NCBI GenBank assembly: GCA_002841275.1
Contig: PHET01000026.1
Span: forward strand, 1-45,047
Direction: 5' to 3'
DNA length: 45,047 nt
Origin: Actinobacteria bacterium HGW-Actinobacteria-7
GTDB taxonomy: Bacteria; Actinomycetota; Coriobacteriia; Anaerosomatales; PHET01
The translations under genes were made by a program, and so were the position numbers. Each line of letters starts with the position of its first letter. The first letter of the stretch is position 1. Positions 34,278 through 41,952 of this stretch are shown in pieces. A model generated the notes under the pieces. The model did no database searches and was not told where the DNA came from. It worked only from the letters and a program-made list of their open reading frames with translations.

Positions 34278-35594
34278 TCAGCCGACGAACTCGACGTCCA
34301 GGTAGTGGGTCGAGCACGAGATGCACGGGTCGTAGGCACGGACCAGCATCTCGAAAGCAAGCTGCATCTCTTCTTCGGTCTTGTCCTGGGCCATGAGCCA
34401 CGGGAGAAGCGCGTCGAAGTCGGCCTGGATGTTGGCGTGGTTCTGGCCGGTGGGGATGATGCAGTTGGCCTCGGTGCAGAAGCCCTCGTCGTCGTAGGTG
34501 TACTCGTGGAAGAGGATCCCGCGCGGGACCTCGACAGCCGAGGCGCCCGTGGCGTAGCGCGTGGGCTGTACCAGCGGCTCCTGGGTCACGCCCTCTGCGA
34601 TGAGCTCGTCGAACAGGCGCAACCCCTCGTAGGCGGAGTGCACGATCTCGACGACCTGGGCCACCGAGTTGAAGTACGGATTGGTGCACGGCGCACTCAT
34701 GCCCAGTGACTCGGCGAACTTCTTGGCCTCCGGGTGCAGCGCGTCGTAGTTCACGTTGAAGCGCGCGAGCGCGCCGGCGGCGTAGCTGTCCAAGCGGTTC
34801 TTGGTGTACTTCGCCGTGGAGAGCGGTGAGACGTATTCGTTGGTGCAGCTGCGGTAGTCGGCTACCTCGTAGCGGGCACGGCTGCCGTCCGAGAGAATCG
34901 TCTGCACGTAGCCGTCGTACAGGCCGTACTCACTGTCCGAGGAGACCGCCATGTACTCGGTGGGGCGATCGAACGCCGGGATGACCGGCGCGAGCGCGGT
35001 GATGGTCTCAAGCGTGGCCAGCAGGTCCGGCACCGCTGCGGCGAGCTTGTCGCGCATCGCAGTGAGCTCCGCGACGGTGGGGACCTTCGAGAATCCGCCG
35101 GGCAGCACGGTCGTGGGGTGCGTGGTACGACCACCGATCAGCGAGCCCCACTCGTGCGCGAGGCGCTTGAGGCGCAGAGCGCGCGCGACGACCTCACCGT
35201 GCGTGGGCACCAGCGCGAACGCCGACGGTGCGCCCAGAAGATCGGGGGCGACCAGCACGTAGACGTGCAACACGTGGCTGTCGAAGTTCTCGGCATGCTT
35301 GAGGAGGGTTCGGAGCTTGACCGTCTGCGGAGAGACCTCGATGCCCAACGCGGCCTCGGTCGCCTTCACCGAGGCGAGCGTGTGGCCGATCGAGCAGATA
35401 CCGCAGATGCGACTGGTGATGCGCGCGACTTCACTGTAGTGGCGCCCGCGGCACATCGCCTCGAAGAAGCGCGGCGCCTCGGGGACCTGCCACTCGCAGC
35501 GCTCGACCACGCCGCCTGTCACGTTCACACGGATGTTGCCGTGGCCCTCGACGCGGGTCAGGTGGTGGACGTCGATAGTGATGTTCTGAAGCAT
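34278..35594 (-). CDS. hydA: [NiFe]-hydrogenase large (alpha) subunit, group 3b type
   Basis: A 438-residue catalytic subunit that holds the Ni-Fe centre and oxidises or forms H2. The L1 motif is RICGICSIGH with C64 and C67, and the C-terminal motif is DPCISCSTH with C424 and C427. H430 is followed by only 8 residues (YLDVEFVG), which the maturation protease would remove. The early HLTRVEGHGN also fits. Sequence character and operon order suggest the cytoplasmic bidirectional group 3b (sulfhydrogenase-like), not a membrane uptake type. AGGAG lies about 11 bases before ATG 35594, at the end of the small subunit gene. The partners are the next three genes upstream. Confidence 0.92.
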   Translation of the reverse strand: MLQNITIDVHHLTRVEGHGNIRVNVTGGVVERCEWQVPEAPRFFEAMCRGRHYSEVARITSRICGICSIGHTLASVKATEAALGIEVSPQTVKLRTLLKHAENFDSHVLHVYVLVAPDLLGAPSAFALVPTHGEVVARALRLKRLAHEWGSLIGGRTTHPTTVLPGGFSKVPTVAELTAMRDKLAAAVPDLLATLETITALAPVIPAFDRPTEYMAVSSDSEYGLYDGYVQTILSDGSRARYEVADYRSCTNEYVSPLSTAKYTKNRLDSYAAGALARFNVNYDALHPEAKKFAESLGMSAPCTNPYFNSVAQVVEIVHSAYEGLRLFDELIAEGVTQEPLVQPTRYATGASAVEVPRGILFHEYTYDDEGFCTEANCIIPTGQNHANIQADFDALLPWLMAQDKTEEEMQLAFEMLVRAYDPCISCSTHYLDVEFVG

Positions 35595-35601
35595 GCTCGC
35601 T

Positions 35602-36354
35602 CTAGCTCCTCAGGTTCGCGGTGAACATGCGGGACTTGCTGACCGCGCGCTTCTGGCTGAAGCCGGCGCGCTCCATGAGTACCTTCTCAAGTGCGGGCAG
35701 GTTCGCATCGGCCACAAGACCGCGGCACGCCTCGCACGGTATGCCGTCGGCGGGACACGGTGCGCCGCAGCCGGCACGAGCCACCTGGCCCATGCAGTGG
35801 TCGCCCTCGTCGTAGCGGCAGATGGTCTCACGGCGCTTGCACTGCACGCACACCGGATACGTGGGCGCGACGTACAGGGCTCCGTGGAGCAGGTTCGAGA
35901 TGACGTTGAGCAGCTCATCCTTGCTGATCGGGCAGCCCATGACCTCGTGGTCGACCTTGATCGCTGCCGAGATGGGCCGGGCGGTGCCGCTGCGCAGGTG
36001 GGACATGCTCGCGTCATCGCCGTAGACGTAATCTGCGAAGTCGTCCTGGTGGTTCTTGAGCGCGTTGATGCCACCGGTGCAGGCGCAGGCGCCGTAGGCG
36101 ATCACCATCTTGGAACGGTTACGGATCGCCTCCAGCCGAGCGCGGTCTTCTTCGCGCGTGTAGCTGCCCTCCACCAGCGCGATGTCGATGCGCTGAGTGG
36201 TCGTCTCGGTCATCGCCTCTCGGAACTCGACGATGTCGACGTGCTTGAGCAGCTCGAGGGTGGCCTCGTCACCGTAGTTGGTGAACTCGATCTGGCAGCC
36301 CTCGCAGCTTGCGAAGTCGAAGAACGCGATGGTTGGCTTGCGTGTTTCCGGCAT
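35602..36354 (-). CDS. hydD: [NiFe]-hydrogenase small (delta) subunit
   Basis: A 250-residue iron-sulfur subunit that relays electrons from the Ni-Fe site to the FAD subunit. The proximal-cluster cysteines are in FASCEGCQ, YGACACTGG and MGCPISKDEL. A cysteine-rich C-terminal half (CVQCKRRETICRYDEGDHC, then GCGAPCPADGIPCEACRG) likely binds further clusters. There is no signal peptide or membrane anchor, so the enzyme is cytoplasmic. It matches the HydD/HoxY-like 20-kDa subunit group. The ATG 36354 follows the gamma-subunit stop immediately (TAGATG), preceded by GGAGG. Confidence 0.92.
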   Translation of the reverse strand: MPETRKPTIAFFDFASCEGCQIEFTNYGDEATLELLKHVDIVEFREAMTETTTQRIDIALVEGSYTREEDRARLEAIRNRSKMVIAYGACACTGGINALKNHQDDFADYVYGDDASMSHLRSGTARPISAAIKVDHEVMGCPISKDELLNVISNLLHGALYVAPTYPVCVQCKRRETICRYDEGDHCMGQVARAGCGAPCPADGIPCEACRGLVADANLPALEKVLMERAGFSQKRAVSKSRMFTANLRS

Positions 36355-37206
36355 CTAGATCGCCTCCTCAAGCTCTTGGATCTCGGCGTACGTGAATACC
36401 GGTCCGTCGATGCAGCAGTACTTGTCGTTGATCTGACAGTGGCCGCACTTGCCCACGCCGCACTTCATGCGGCGCTCCAGATCGACGTAGATGTTCTCCC
36501 GCTTGATCCCCGCCTGGTCGAGTTCACGGATGACGAACTCGAACATCACAGGCGGGCCGCAGATGATGACGCGCGTCTCCTCGGAGAGGTGCGTGTTGCG
36601 GAACAACGTGGTGATCACGCCCACGTTGCCCGTCCACGAGATATCGGCGCGGTCCACGGTCTCGTGATACTCGATGCCATGCGTCGCGCGCCAGACGCCC
36701 CGGTCCTCAGGGAACAGCAGCTGCAGCGGATCGCGCGCACCGTAGAACAGCACGAAGCGGCCGAAGTCGTCGCGCTGATCGGCGATGTACTGGATGAGGC
36801 TCCGCGTAGGGCAGATGCCTATGCCGCCGGCGACGACCAGTACGTCGTGTCCGTGCAGCGCTTCGACATCGAACCCGTGCCCCAAGGGGCCTCGGACCCA
36901 CAGCGAATCGCCGACGTTCTTGCTGTTGATTGCCGTGGACACGCGACCCACAGTGCGCACGACGATCTCGAAGGTGTTGGTGCGCGTGGGAGAGCTGGCG
37001 ATGCCGATGGGGATCTCCCCGTAGCCCATCACGCCCACCTCGAGGATCTGGCCCGGCTGGAACTTCAGCGGCGAGCCGTCGGCGAACTGGAGCGTGAAGT
37101 GCTTCTCGGTGGACGTGGGCGCGTGTGCGTGAAGGATCTTGGCCTCGCGCGGGAGGAACAGGCTCTCGCGCTCGGCGCACTCGCATTCGTGCGTCACGTT
37201 ATGCAT
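36355..37206 (-). CDS. hydG: Hydrogenase gamma subunit, FAD/NAD(P)-binding with 2Fe-2S
   Basis: A 283-residue ferredoxin reductase-like subunit that exchanges electrons with NAD(P)H. The FAD domain includes GEIPIGIASSP, the NAD region VVAGGIGICPTRSLI, and the C-terminal 2Fe-2S site has C-x4-C-x2-C and a last Cys (MKCGVGKCGHCQINDKYCC). Length and order match the gamma subunits of group 3b hydrogenases and related dihydroorotate dehydrogenase B reductases. I chose ATG 37206: its A is the last base of the upstream beta-subunit TAA (TAATG), so it is coupled. A longer in-frame start at 37530 would lie in the beta subunit gene and add unrelated sequence. Confidence 0.92.
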   Translation of the reverse strand: MHNVTHECECAERESLFLPREAKILHAHAPTSTEKHFTLQFADGSPLKFQPGQILEVGVMGYGEIPIGIASSPTRTNTFEIVVRTVGRVSTAINSKNVGDSLWVRGPLGHGFDVEALHGHDVLVVAGGIGICPTRSLIQYIADQRDDFGRFVLFYGARDPLQLLFPEDRGVWRATHGIEYHETVDRADISWTGNVGVITTLFRNTHLSEETRVIICGPPVMFEFVIRELDQAGIKRENIYVDLERRMKCGVGKCGHCQINDKYCCIDGPVFTYAEIQELEEAI

Positions 37207-38237
37207 TACGACCACTCCATGATGGTTTTGATGACCCGAACCGGATCGGCGATGTCTGCCGTACACGCCATCGAGCAGCGCCCGCATCCCGTACACGCGG
37301 GACTGCCGAGCTTCTCGTTGAGGTAGGCGCCCTTGCGCATGAACCGGTGACGGAAGCGCGACTGGTGGTGCTCCCGGAAGTTCTCCTTCAGGCCACCGGG
37401 CATCGAGATCGCCGCGAACTCCTTGGTCAGGCAGGCGTCCCAGTAGCGCGTCCGCGATCCCGAGGTCTGGTCCAGATTCCAGGTGTCGCGCATGTCGAAG
37501 CAGTAGCACGTGGGGCAGACCGTGTTGCACGAACCGCAGCTGAAGCAGTTCCTGGAGAGTTCGTCCCAGAGCGCCTCATTTGAGTACGATTCGCGGATCT
37601 TCGTCGCGATCTCAGCACTCGTGTAGGGCAGCTGCTGCTGGCACTGGCCGAGAACATCGGCGTGGACCTTCTGGGCAGCGGCGATGTCAGAAGCGGTCGC
37701 GTCGCGGAAGGTACCGTGGGCCAGAAGCGCCTCGCCTTTGGGAGTGCGTGTCTCGTAGACGTAGCCGTCGTCGAGCTTGGTGAGATAGGCGTCGTGGCCT
37801 TGCGGCCCGACCTTGTCGATCATCGAGGCCCAGAAGGCCCGCGGGGCGACTCTTTGGACGTTGGAGGCGACAATCGTGGTCGCTTCGCGCTGCGCGAGGT
37901 AGTTCCAGTCCGCATTGCCCTCGCGGAGCAGGAAGTCGGTCATATCGATCCCGCGCACGTCGTAGTGGTGCACGCCCAGCAGCACGGTGTCGATCGGTTC
38001 GATCGTTCCCTCGACCGTGGTCGCATCGAAGCGAGCGATCTCTTGCTTGGGAGGGAAGAACACCTTCTTGGGCGGCAGCAGCGTGACGTCGTAGTCGAGG
38101 CGGAGATCTTGGGCAGAGGACACCTCGCCGAACACGAACTTCTGACGCTTGGCGATGGGTCCGACGACACGCGCATCTTGCACAAGCGTATCCACGAAGG
38201 ACGCGAAATCGCGCCCTTCTATGTAGTACGAGCTCAT
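37206..38237 (-). CDS. hydB: Hydrogenase beta subunit, 4Fe-4S protein
   Basis: A 343-residue iron-sulfur subunit that joins the FAD subunit to the catalytic pair. Two 4Fe-4S-type motifs lie in the C-terminal half: CFSCGSCNTVCPTCYCFD and CTGCGRCSMAC. The N-terminal half (LRLDYDVTLLPPKKVFFPPK, VLLGVHHYDVRGIDMTDFLL) is typical of HydB/anaerobic sulfite reductase A-like subunits. It starts at ATG 38237, with GGGGG some 8 bases upstream; a start at 38330 would add 31 residues unlike the family. It is the first gene of the hydrogenase operon. Confidence 0.9.
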   Translation of the reverse strand: MSSYYIEGRDFASFVDTLVQDARVVGPIAKRQKFVFGEVSSAQDLRLDYDVTLLPPKKVFFPPKQEIARFDATTVEGTIEPIDTVLLGVHHYDVRGIDMTDFLLREGNADWNYLAQREATTIVASNVQRVAPRAFWASMIDKVGPQGHDAYLTKLDDGYVYETRTPKGEALLAHGTFRDATASDIAAAQKVHADVLGQCQQQLPYTSAEIATKIRESYSNEALWDELSRNCFSCGSCNTVCPTCYCFDMRDTWNLDQTSGSRTRYWDACLTKEFAAISMPGGLKENFREHHQSRFRHRFMRKGAYLNEKLGSPACTGCGRCSMACTADIADPVRVIKTIMEWS

Positions 38238-38275
38238 GAGTCCACCCCCGGCATTAAGGTTGGGCAACACGAGCC

Positions 38276-38304
38276 ACCGTACAGGGCGAGAGCGCGACTC
38301 GCAA
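38276..38304 (-). promoter_or_regulatory. Candidate promoter of the hydrogenase operon
   Basis: On the minus strand TTGCGA (38304-38299), 17 bases, then TACGGT (38281-38276). The leader to ATG 38237 would be about 32 bases. The match to consensus is fair only. Confidence 0.35.
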
Positions 38305-38363
38305 GTGTGAACAGCCTCGTTCGCGCACATGGATAATTGGGACCGGCTATTGCATAAAGTGAG

Positions 38364-38690
38364 CTACTCGAACAACGCGCCGAGCGAATCTTGCCGAGCA
38401 TGCAGGATGCGCAAGACGACCACCCCGTCCCCCGTGACGCGATAGAAGACCAGATACGGCTCGACGACCACGAATCGGATGCCCGGGGCCACGAACCCGA
38501 ATTCCTCCGACGGGAGCGCGGTGCCTATCTCCGGAAAGGCCGAGAGCCTGTCAGTGGCCTCCCGCAATCTGGCAAGCAGGTCGGCGGACGCCGACCGATT
38601 GCGCTCGCTCACGAACGCGAACGCTACGTCGAGATCATCAGCCGCTGCCGACGTGAACCTCACGAGTAGGCGGCTACTGGGCGGAACCAT
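38364..38690 (-). CDS. RelE/ParE-type toxin
   Basis: A 108-residue RelE/ParE-superfamily protein. Marks: LLVRFTSAAADDLDVAFAFV, LREATDRLSAFPEIGTALP, and FVVVEPYLVFYRVTGDGVVVLRILHARQD. RelE relatives cut mRNA on ribosomes; ParE relatives inhibit gyrase. The sequence resembles ParE more, but this is inference. I chose ATG 38690, with GGGGCGG before it, overlapping the end of the antitoxin gene by 17 bases. The overlap with antitoxin first is the usual order. Confidence 0.82.
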   Translation of the reverse strand: MVPPSSRLLVRFTSAAADDLDVAFAFVSERNRSASADLLARLREATDRLSAFPEIGTALPSEEFGFVAPGIRFVVVEPYLVFYRVTGDGVVVLRILHARQDSLGALFE

Positions 38691-38946
38691 CGATCCGCCC
38701 CTTGATACGATCGAAGATGGCTTTCGCATCGACGAGTGGCTCTCCATTGGCTATCTGTTGATCCGCAGCCCGTAAGCGCGCCTGCAGCTTCACTCGGGCC
38801 TCGGAGCGCTGATAGGCCTCGTAGCTCATCACCACAAGGTCGGCCTCACCGTTGAGCGTGAGCACGACAGGCTCGTCGATGGAATGGCACAGCTCTGCGA
38901 AACCGGTGTAGTCCTGCCGAATCGCAGTCGAGGGTTTGATGCGCAT
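38674..38946 (-). CDS. Phd/YefM-type antitoxin
   Basis: A 90-residue antitoxin with the Phd/YefM N-terminal DNA-binding fold (MRIKPSTAIRQDYTGFAELC, LTLNGEADLVVMSYEAYQRS). The C-terminal helix should wrap the toxin (ARLRAADQQIANGEPLVDAKA). It would neutralise the toxin encoded next and repress the operon. ATG 38946 was chosen because GGAGG lies 6 bases upstream. The Shine-Dalgarno is inside a perfect 12-base palindrome (38952-38963). Confidence 0.85.
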   Translation of the reverse strand: MRIKPSTAIRQDYTGFAELCHSIDEPVVLTLNGEADLVVMSYEAYQRSEARVKLQARLRAADQQIANGEPLVDAKAIFDRIKGRIDGSAQ

Positions 38947-38951
38947 AGCGG

Positions 38952-38963
38952 GCCTCCGGAGGC
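38952..38963. promoter_or_regulatory. Palindrome covering the antitoxin Shine-Dalgarno
   Basis: GCCTCCGGAGGC is a perfect 12-base palindrome that includes the GGAGG of the Phd antitoxin gene. It may be an operator, or an RNA site that pairs with another mRNA copy. Confidence 0.4.
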
Positions 38964-38987
38964 TGGACATAGTACTTAGATGCATGA

Positions 38988-38996
38988 ATTCTATCA
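38988..38996 (-). promoter_or_regulatory. Extended -10 promoter of Phd/ParE pair
   Basis: On the minus strand TGATAGAAT (38996-38988) is an extended -10, 41 bases upstream of the antitoxin start. A weak TTGAAG lies further up at a 19-base spacing. An AGTACT palindrome follows the hexamer. Confidence 0.4.
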
Positions 38997-39087
38997 CCCC
39001 CGCCGAGAAGCGCTTCAAGAACTCGATTCTCGCAGGTGGTGCTTACTGGAGGCTTGCCTGACTCTTGCCGAGCGGCCGTAGTCCCCT

Positions 39088-39939
39088 CTACCCGTCGAGC
39101 CAGTCTGCCTGCGCTACGAACGCCCGGAAGTCCTTGAGCGCCGGGTAGACCTCCCGAACGCCAGCGATGTAGAGGTTGTATCCCACCTCGTCGAACCACG
39201 TCGCCATCCTGCGGGCCTCATCTCCCCCGCCCGGGCGGTCCTCATGCTCGGGGACATACTCGACCGGTCGCCCCAGCCTTGCCGAGAAGATCTCGGCCGC
39301 CTGGACCAAGGTGAGCTCGTCGCCGGCGAATTCGAAGGTCTTGCCGCGCCAGTGGTGCGGGGAGCTGAACGCCAGCGTCGCGATGCCACCGATGTCATCG
39401 ACCGCGATCATCTGCAATCGAGTCTCGGGCTTGACGCCCTGTACGAGCCGGCCCGCGCGGATGCCTTCGGCCTGCATGCTGAAGTTGTCCATGAAGAACA
39501 CGGGGCGCAGGATGGTCGCGGGAACGCCGAGCATGGCGATGCGCTGCTCTATCTCGTACTTGCTCAGGAAATGCGCAAGGTCGGTCCGATTTGCGCTCGC
39601 GACGCTCGAATACACGAGGTGCGGGACGCCCGCATCGGCGGCGCACTGAACCACGTTGAAGCCCATCTCCTTCTCGGCCTCGACACCTCCGGGTCCGCGC
39701 CATGTCTGCACCGAGAAGACGCCGTGAACGTCGGCGAACGCTCGGCACAACGAGAACGGATCGAGCATGTCGCCCACCACAAGCTGCGCGCCCGCCGCCT
39801 CGAGCGCGCGTGCCGCCGGCTTGTCCGGGTCGCGGACCAGTGCGTGGACAGTGAAGCCAGCGGCAAGCAGGTGGCGTGCAACAGCACCGCCCTGCCTGCC
39901 GGTGGCTCCGGTGACGACGATCGTGTGATGCGAGTTCAC
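39088..39939 (-). CDS. NmrA-family NAD(P)-binding protein
   Basis: A 283-residue atypical SDR of the NmrA/HSCARG type. The Rossmann motif is VVTGATGRQGGAVARHLL, followed by VHALVRDPDKPAARAL, VVGDMLDP and YSSVASANR. Later segments ILRPVFFMDNF, AVDDIGGIATLAF and the substrate-region TFEFAGDELTLVQAAEIF fit the family. Known members sense the NADP(H) balance or reduce quinone-like substrates. The role here is open. It starts at GTG 39939, 11 bases after the YegP stop, so the two are co-transcribed. Confidence 0.9.
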   Translation of the reverse strand: MNSHHTIVVTGATGRQGGAVARHLLAAGFTVHALVRDPDKPAARALEAAGAQLVVGDMLDPFSLCRAFADVHGVFSVQTWRGPGGVEAEKEMGFNVVQCAADAGVPHLVYSSVASANRTDLAHFLSKYEIEQRIAMLGVPATILRPVFFMDNFSMQAEGIRAGRLVQGVKPETRLQMIAVDDIGGIATLAFSSPHHWRGKTFEFAGDELTLVQAAEIFSARLGRPVEYVPEHEDRPGGGDEARRMATWFDEVGYNLYIAGVREVYPALKDFRAFVAQADWLDG

Positions 39940-39950
39940 AGGCGTGCTCC

Positions 39951-40283
39951 CTACGTCAGGTCCTTCACCTCGGCGTCCGGGGCGTCCTTCTTGACGTCCT
40001 CGATGCCGTGAGCGCGCGCGACCTCGGTCTCGTAGTACTCACTCGAGCCGATGGTCTCGCCGTTGGCTGCCGCAAGGGCAAAGCGGAAGTGCCCGTCGGG
40101 CGTCGTGGTAGTCCGGTAGCGGTCGTCGTCCGACGCGTTCTTCTTCACCGATTCGACGCCATTCAGGCAGGCTGCCTTGGTCGTGTACGCCTCGCTTGTG
40201 AGAATGGTGTCGTCGTTGCCCGACTTCAGATCGAACATGAACTGTCCATCTGTACGGGTGGTGATCTCGAAGTGCCCAGCCAT
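39951..40283 (-). CDS. yegP: YegP/DUF1508 protein, two tandem repeats
   Basis: A 110-residue protein made of two DUF1508 units. The first is about 3-50 (FEITTRTDGQFMFDLKSGN, ILTSEAYTTKAACLNGVESV), the second about 55-103 (TTTTPDGHFRFALAAANGET, IGSSEYYETEVARAHGIEDV). The function of the family is not established. It begins at ATG 40283 with AAGGAGG 6 bases upstream; longer frames upstream are not family-like. The downstream NmrA gene follows after 11 bases. Confidence 0.92.
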   Translation of the reverse strand: MAGHFEITTRTDGQFMFDLKSGNDDTILTSEAYTTKAACLNGVESVKKNASDDDRYRTTTTPDGHFRFALAAANGETIGSSEYYETEVARAHGIEDVKKDAPDAEVKDLT

Positions 40284-40356
40284 TGCGTCCTCCTTCAGAG
40301 AGTGGAGGCAGGCGAGTTCGCCCGCGGGTCCATTAGAGTACGTACCCCAGTACCTT

Positions 40357-40974
40357 CTAACCCCTTGCGAACTCCACGAGGGGCACGAAGTTCTGTTCCC
40401 GGTCGGCATGACGCAGCGCGTCCAGATACGCGCGGCGTACGGCGCCGGACGCACCGAGATCCTTGGCCCCCCAGGTGAAGCTTGGCTCCCCGAGTTCTGC
40501 GACCAGCAGGTCCGCGGCAAGGCGGGCGTGTCGCCCATTTCCGTTGGGAAACGGATGTATCACCACAAGACGATGATGGAAGCGCACCGCAAGTTCGTCC
40601 GGCGGCCACGGCAGCTTCTCTCGATCCGAGGTCTGGACCAGCACGTCGGCGAGCAGATCCTGAAGTTGCGCTGAAATGTGCGGCCAGTCGGTGCCGATAT
40701 TGGTGTTGTGACGTCTGTAGTGGCCGGCCCACTTCCAGACCTCTCCAAACATCCGCGTGTGAAGGCTCCGCATCGTCCCCTCACTCAGGAGCGCGTCCAG
40801 AGAGTGAGGCCCGCCCTTCGACTCTGCCCACAGAAGCGCCTTGGCGATGTTCGCCTGCTCGGCGGCGTTGAGGTCTTCACGGGTCGCCACCCACGTGGGA
40901 ATCAACCCCGCAAGGTCGTCCGGTTCTAGCGGAGTGGCCCCCTCTGGCTCATCGAAGTGGACCGGTACGGTCAT
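40357..40974 (-). CDS. Fic-family toxin, mobile mystery protein B
   Basis: A 205-residue Fic protein that matches the mobile mystery protein B group (TIGR02613-like). The catalytic loop is HPFPNGNGRHARL, with the His general base and the phosphate-binding stretch intact. The N-terminus reads PEGATPLEPDDLAGLIP, and WKWAGHYRRHNTNIG is the flap region. Fic enzymes usually transfer AMP to a target protein; the target here is unknown. ATG 40974 overlaps the stop of its partner gene by 4 bases (ATGA). Confidence 0.92.
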   Translation of the reverse strand: MTVPVHFDEPEGATPLEPDDLAGLIPTWVATREDLNAAEQANIAKALLWAESKGGPHSLDALLSEGTMRSLHTRMFGEVWKWAGHYRRHNTNIGTDWPHISAQLQDLLADVLVQTSDREKLPWPPDELAVRFHHRLVVIHPFPNGNGRHARLAADLLVAELGEPSFTWGAKDLGASGAVRRAYLDALRHADREQNFVPLVEFARG

Positions 40975-41444
40975 CGCTTCGTTCCGCCTCCACGTGACCA
41001 GAGGCTTCCCGAGTCGATGATCGCCCGGATTTGTTCCTCTGCGAGCGAAGCCGACATGTTGACTGCTTGGTCTTCCAGCGCCATGGTCTGTCGCAACCGG
41101 CCCATCTGCTGCTCGAGCACGCGGCGCGCCTGCTGCTCGACCGTGTGTGACAGGCTCTCGTTGGGGACGAAGGCGTAGACAAGCGTGCAGTCCATCGCCT
41201 CGGCAGCACGGCGAAGCGACGACAGGCGAATGCCGCCCGTCGTCTCCTTCTCTTCAAGGGACCTGACCGACGCACCGCTGATTCCAATCCGAGCCGCCAG
41301 ATCGGCGGCCGACATGCCCAGCGCGTCACGCACGGCACGAATCCAGCCGAGACGCGGCGGTGCGTACTGAGCGGTCGGCTTCATCGCCGCCAGACGTCCA
41401 TCGAGTACCTCGCGAGCCTTGCGTGACTGCTGTCGTGTAGCCAT
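40971..41444 (-). CDS. Mobile mystery protein A (XRE-type regulator, Fic partner)
   Basis: A 157-residue protein matching mobile mystery protein A (TIGR02612-like), always found with the Fic gene. The helix-turn-helix is RDALGMSAADLAARIGISGA, followed by SVRSLEEKETTGGIRLSSL and a helical C-terminus (EQQARRVLEQQMGRLRQTM). It is presumed to repress the operon and/or restrain the Fic protein. ATG 41444 has GAAGGAAG upstream. The promoter (41483-41510) carries a palindrome over the -10. Confidence 0.9.
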   Translation of the reverse strand: MATRQQSRKAREVLDGRLAAMKPTAQYAPPRLGWIRAVRDALGMSAADLAARIGISGASVRSLEEKETTGGIRLSSLRRAAEAMDCTLVYAFVPNESLSHTVEQQARRVLEQQMGRLRQTMALEDQAVNMSASLAEEQIRAIIDSGSLWSRGGGTKR

Positions 41445-41477
41445 TAGCGACTTCCTTCTTCATTTTGCTGAGTTTAT

Positions 41478-41510
41478 TAGCGAGTATATTCGCTATTTCA
41501 CTCACGTCAA
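41478..41510 (-). promoter_or_regulatory. Promoter and operator of the Fic/mobile mystery operon
   Basis: On the minus strand TTGACG (41510-41505), 16 bases, then TATACT (41488-41483). The palindrome TAGCGA-N6-TCGCTA (41478-41495) covers the -10. Another half-site TTCGCTAG lies at 41522-41529, and GAACATGTTC (41515-41524) is a perfect palindrome. These fit autorepression by the XRE protein encoded downstream. Confidence 0.65.
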
Positions 41511-41550
41511 TAGAGAACATGTTCGCTAGTTCGATTCGGTCGCGTGCTCA

Positions 41551-41598
41551 TCTTTACCATATCGGTAATCCATGATATCTTTACCATATCGGTAATCC
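41551..41598 (+). promoter_or_regulatory. Twin operators and promoter of higBA
   Basis: A 21-base sequence containing TTACCATATCGGTAA occurs twice, at 41551-41571 and 41578-41598, 27 bases apart. Each copy is an inverted repeat, TTACC-N5-GGTAA. A promoter fits them: TTTACC (41553-41558), 17 bases, TATCTT (41576-41581). Copy one overlaps the -35 and copy two the -10, the classic layout for an autorepressed toxin-antitoxin operon. Confidence 0.65.
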
Positions 41599-41613
41599 TT
41601 CGGCAGGACTCGT

Positions 41614-41952
41614 GTGGAGATCTCTTTCGCGACACATAAGCTCGAGACCGTCTTCGCGACAGAGAAGTCACTTGTCCGCGGGTTCGGCGCAGAAGAAGCT
41701 CGCCGCATTACCAGACGCCTCACACAGCTCTACGCTGCAGCCAACCTGGAGGTAATGCGCACACTCCCCGGGAGGTGCCACGAGCTGCATGGTGATCGGG
41801 CAGTACAGCTCGCGATCGATGTGACGAGCAACTACCGGCTCATCTTCAAGCCGACGACCGAGCCGCCGCCCGCGAAGCCCAACGGCGGGCTCGACTGGAA
41901 TGCAGTAGATGCGATCACAATCATGGAGGTGACGGACTACCATGGCGACTGA
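41614..41952 (+). CDS. higB: HigB-like toxin
   Basis: A 112-residue RelE-superfamily toxin of the HigB/killer type. Marks: KLETVFATEKSLVRGFGAEE, RRITRRLTQLYAAANLEVM, and GDRAVQLAIDVTSNYRLIFK. HigB toxins cut mRNA on the ribosome. It is read from GTG 41614, with CAGGA 5 bases upstream. The gene precedes the antitoxin (HigBA order) and overlaps it by 11 bases. Confidence 0.88.
   Translation: MEISFATHKLETVFATEKSLVRGFGAEEARRITRRLTQLYAAANLEVMRTLPGRCHELHGDRAVQLAIDVTSNYRLIFKPTTEPPPAKPNGGLDWNAVDAITIMEVTDYHGD

Noticed and set aside
36355-37530. Longer start (37530) for the hydrogenase gamma subunit
   Set aside because: The extra 108 residues are the shadow of the beta-subunit gene; the TAATG junction at 37206 gives the natural start.
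41551-41598. The two 21-base repeats as attachment sites or a minimal CRISPR
   Set aside because: Only two copies, each palindromic, placed on the -35 and -10 of higBA; operators explain them best.
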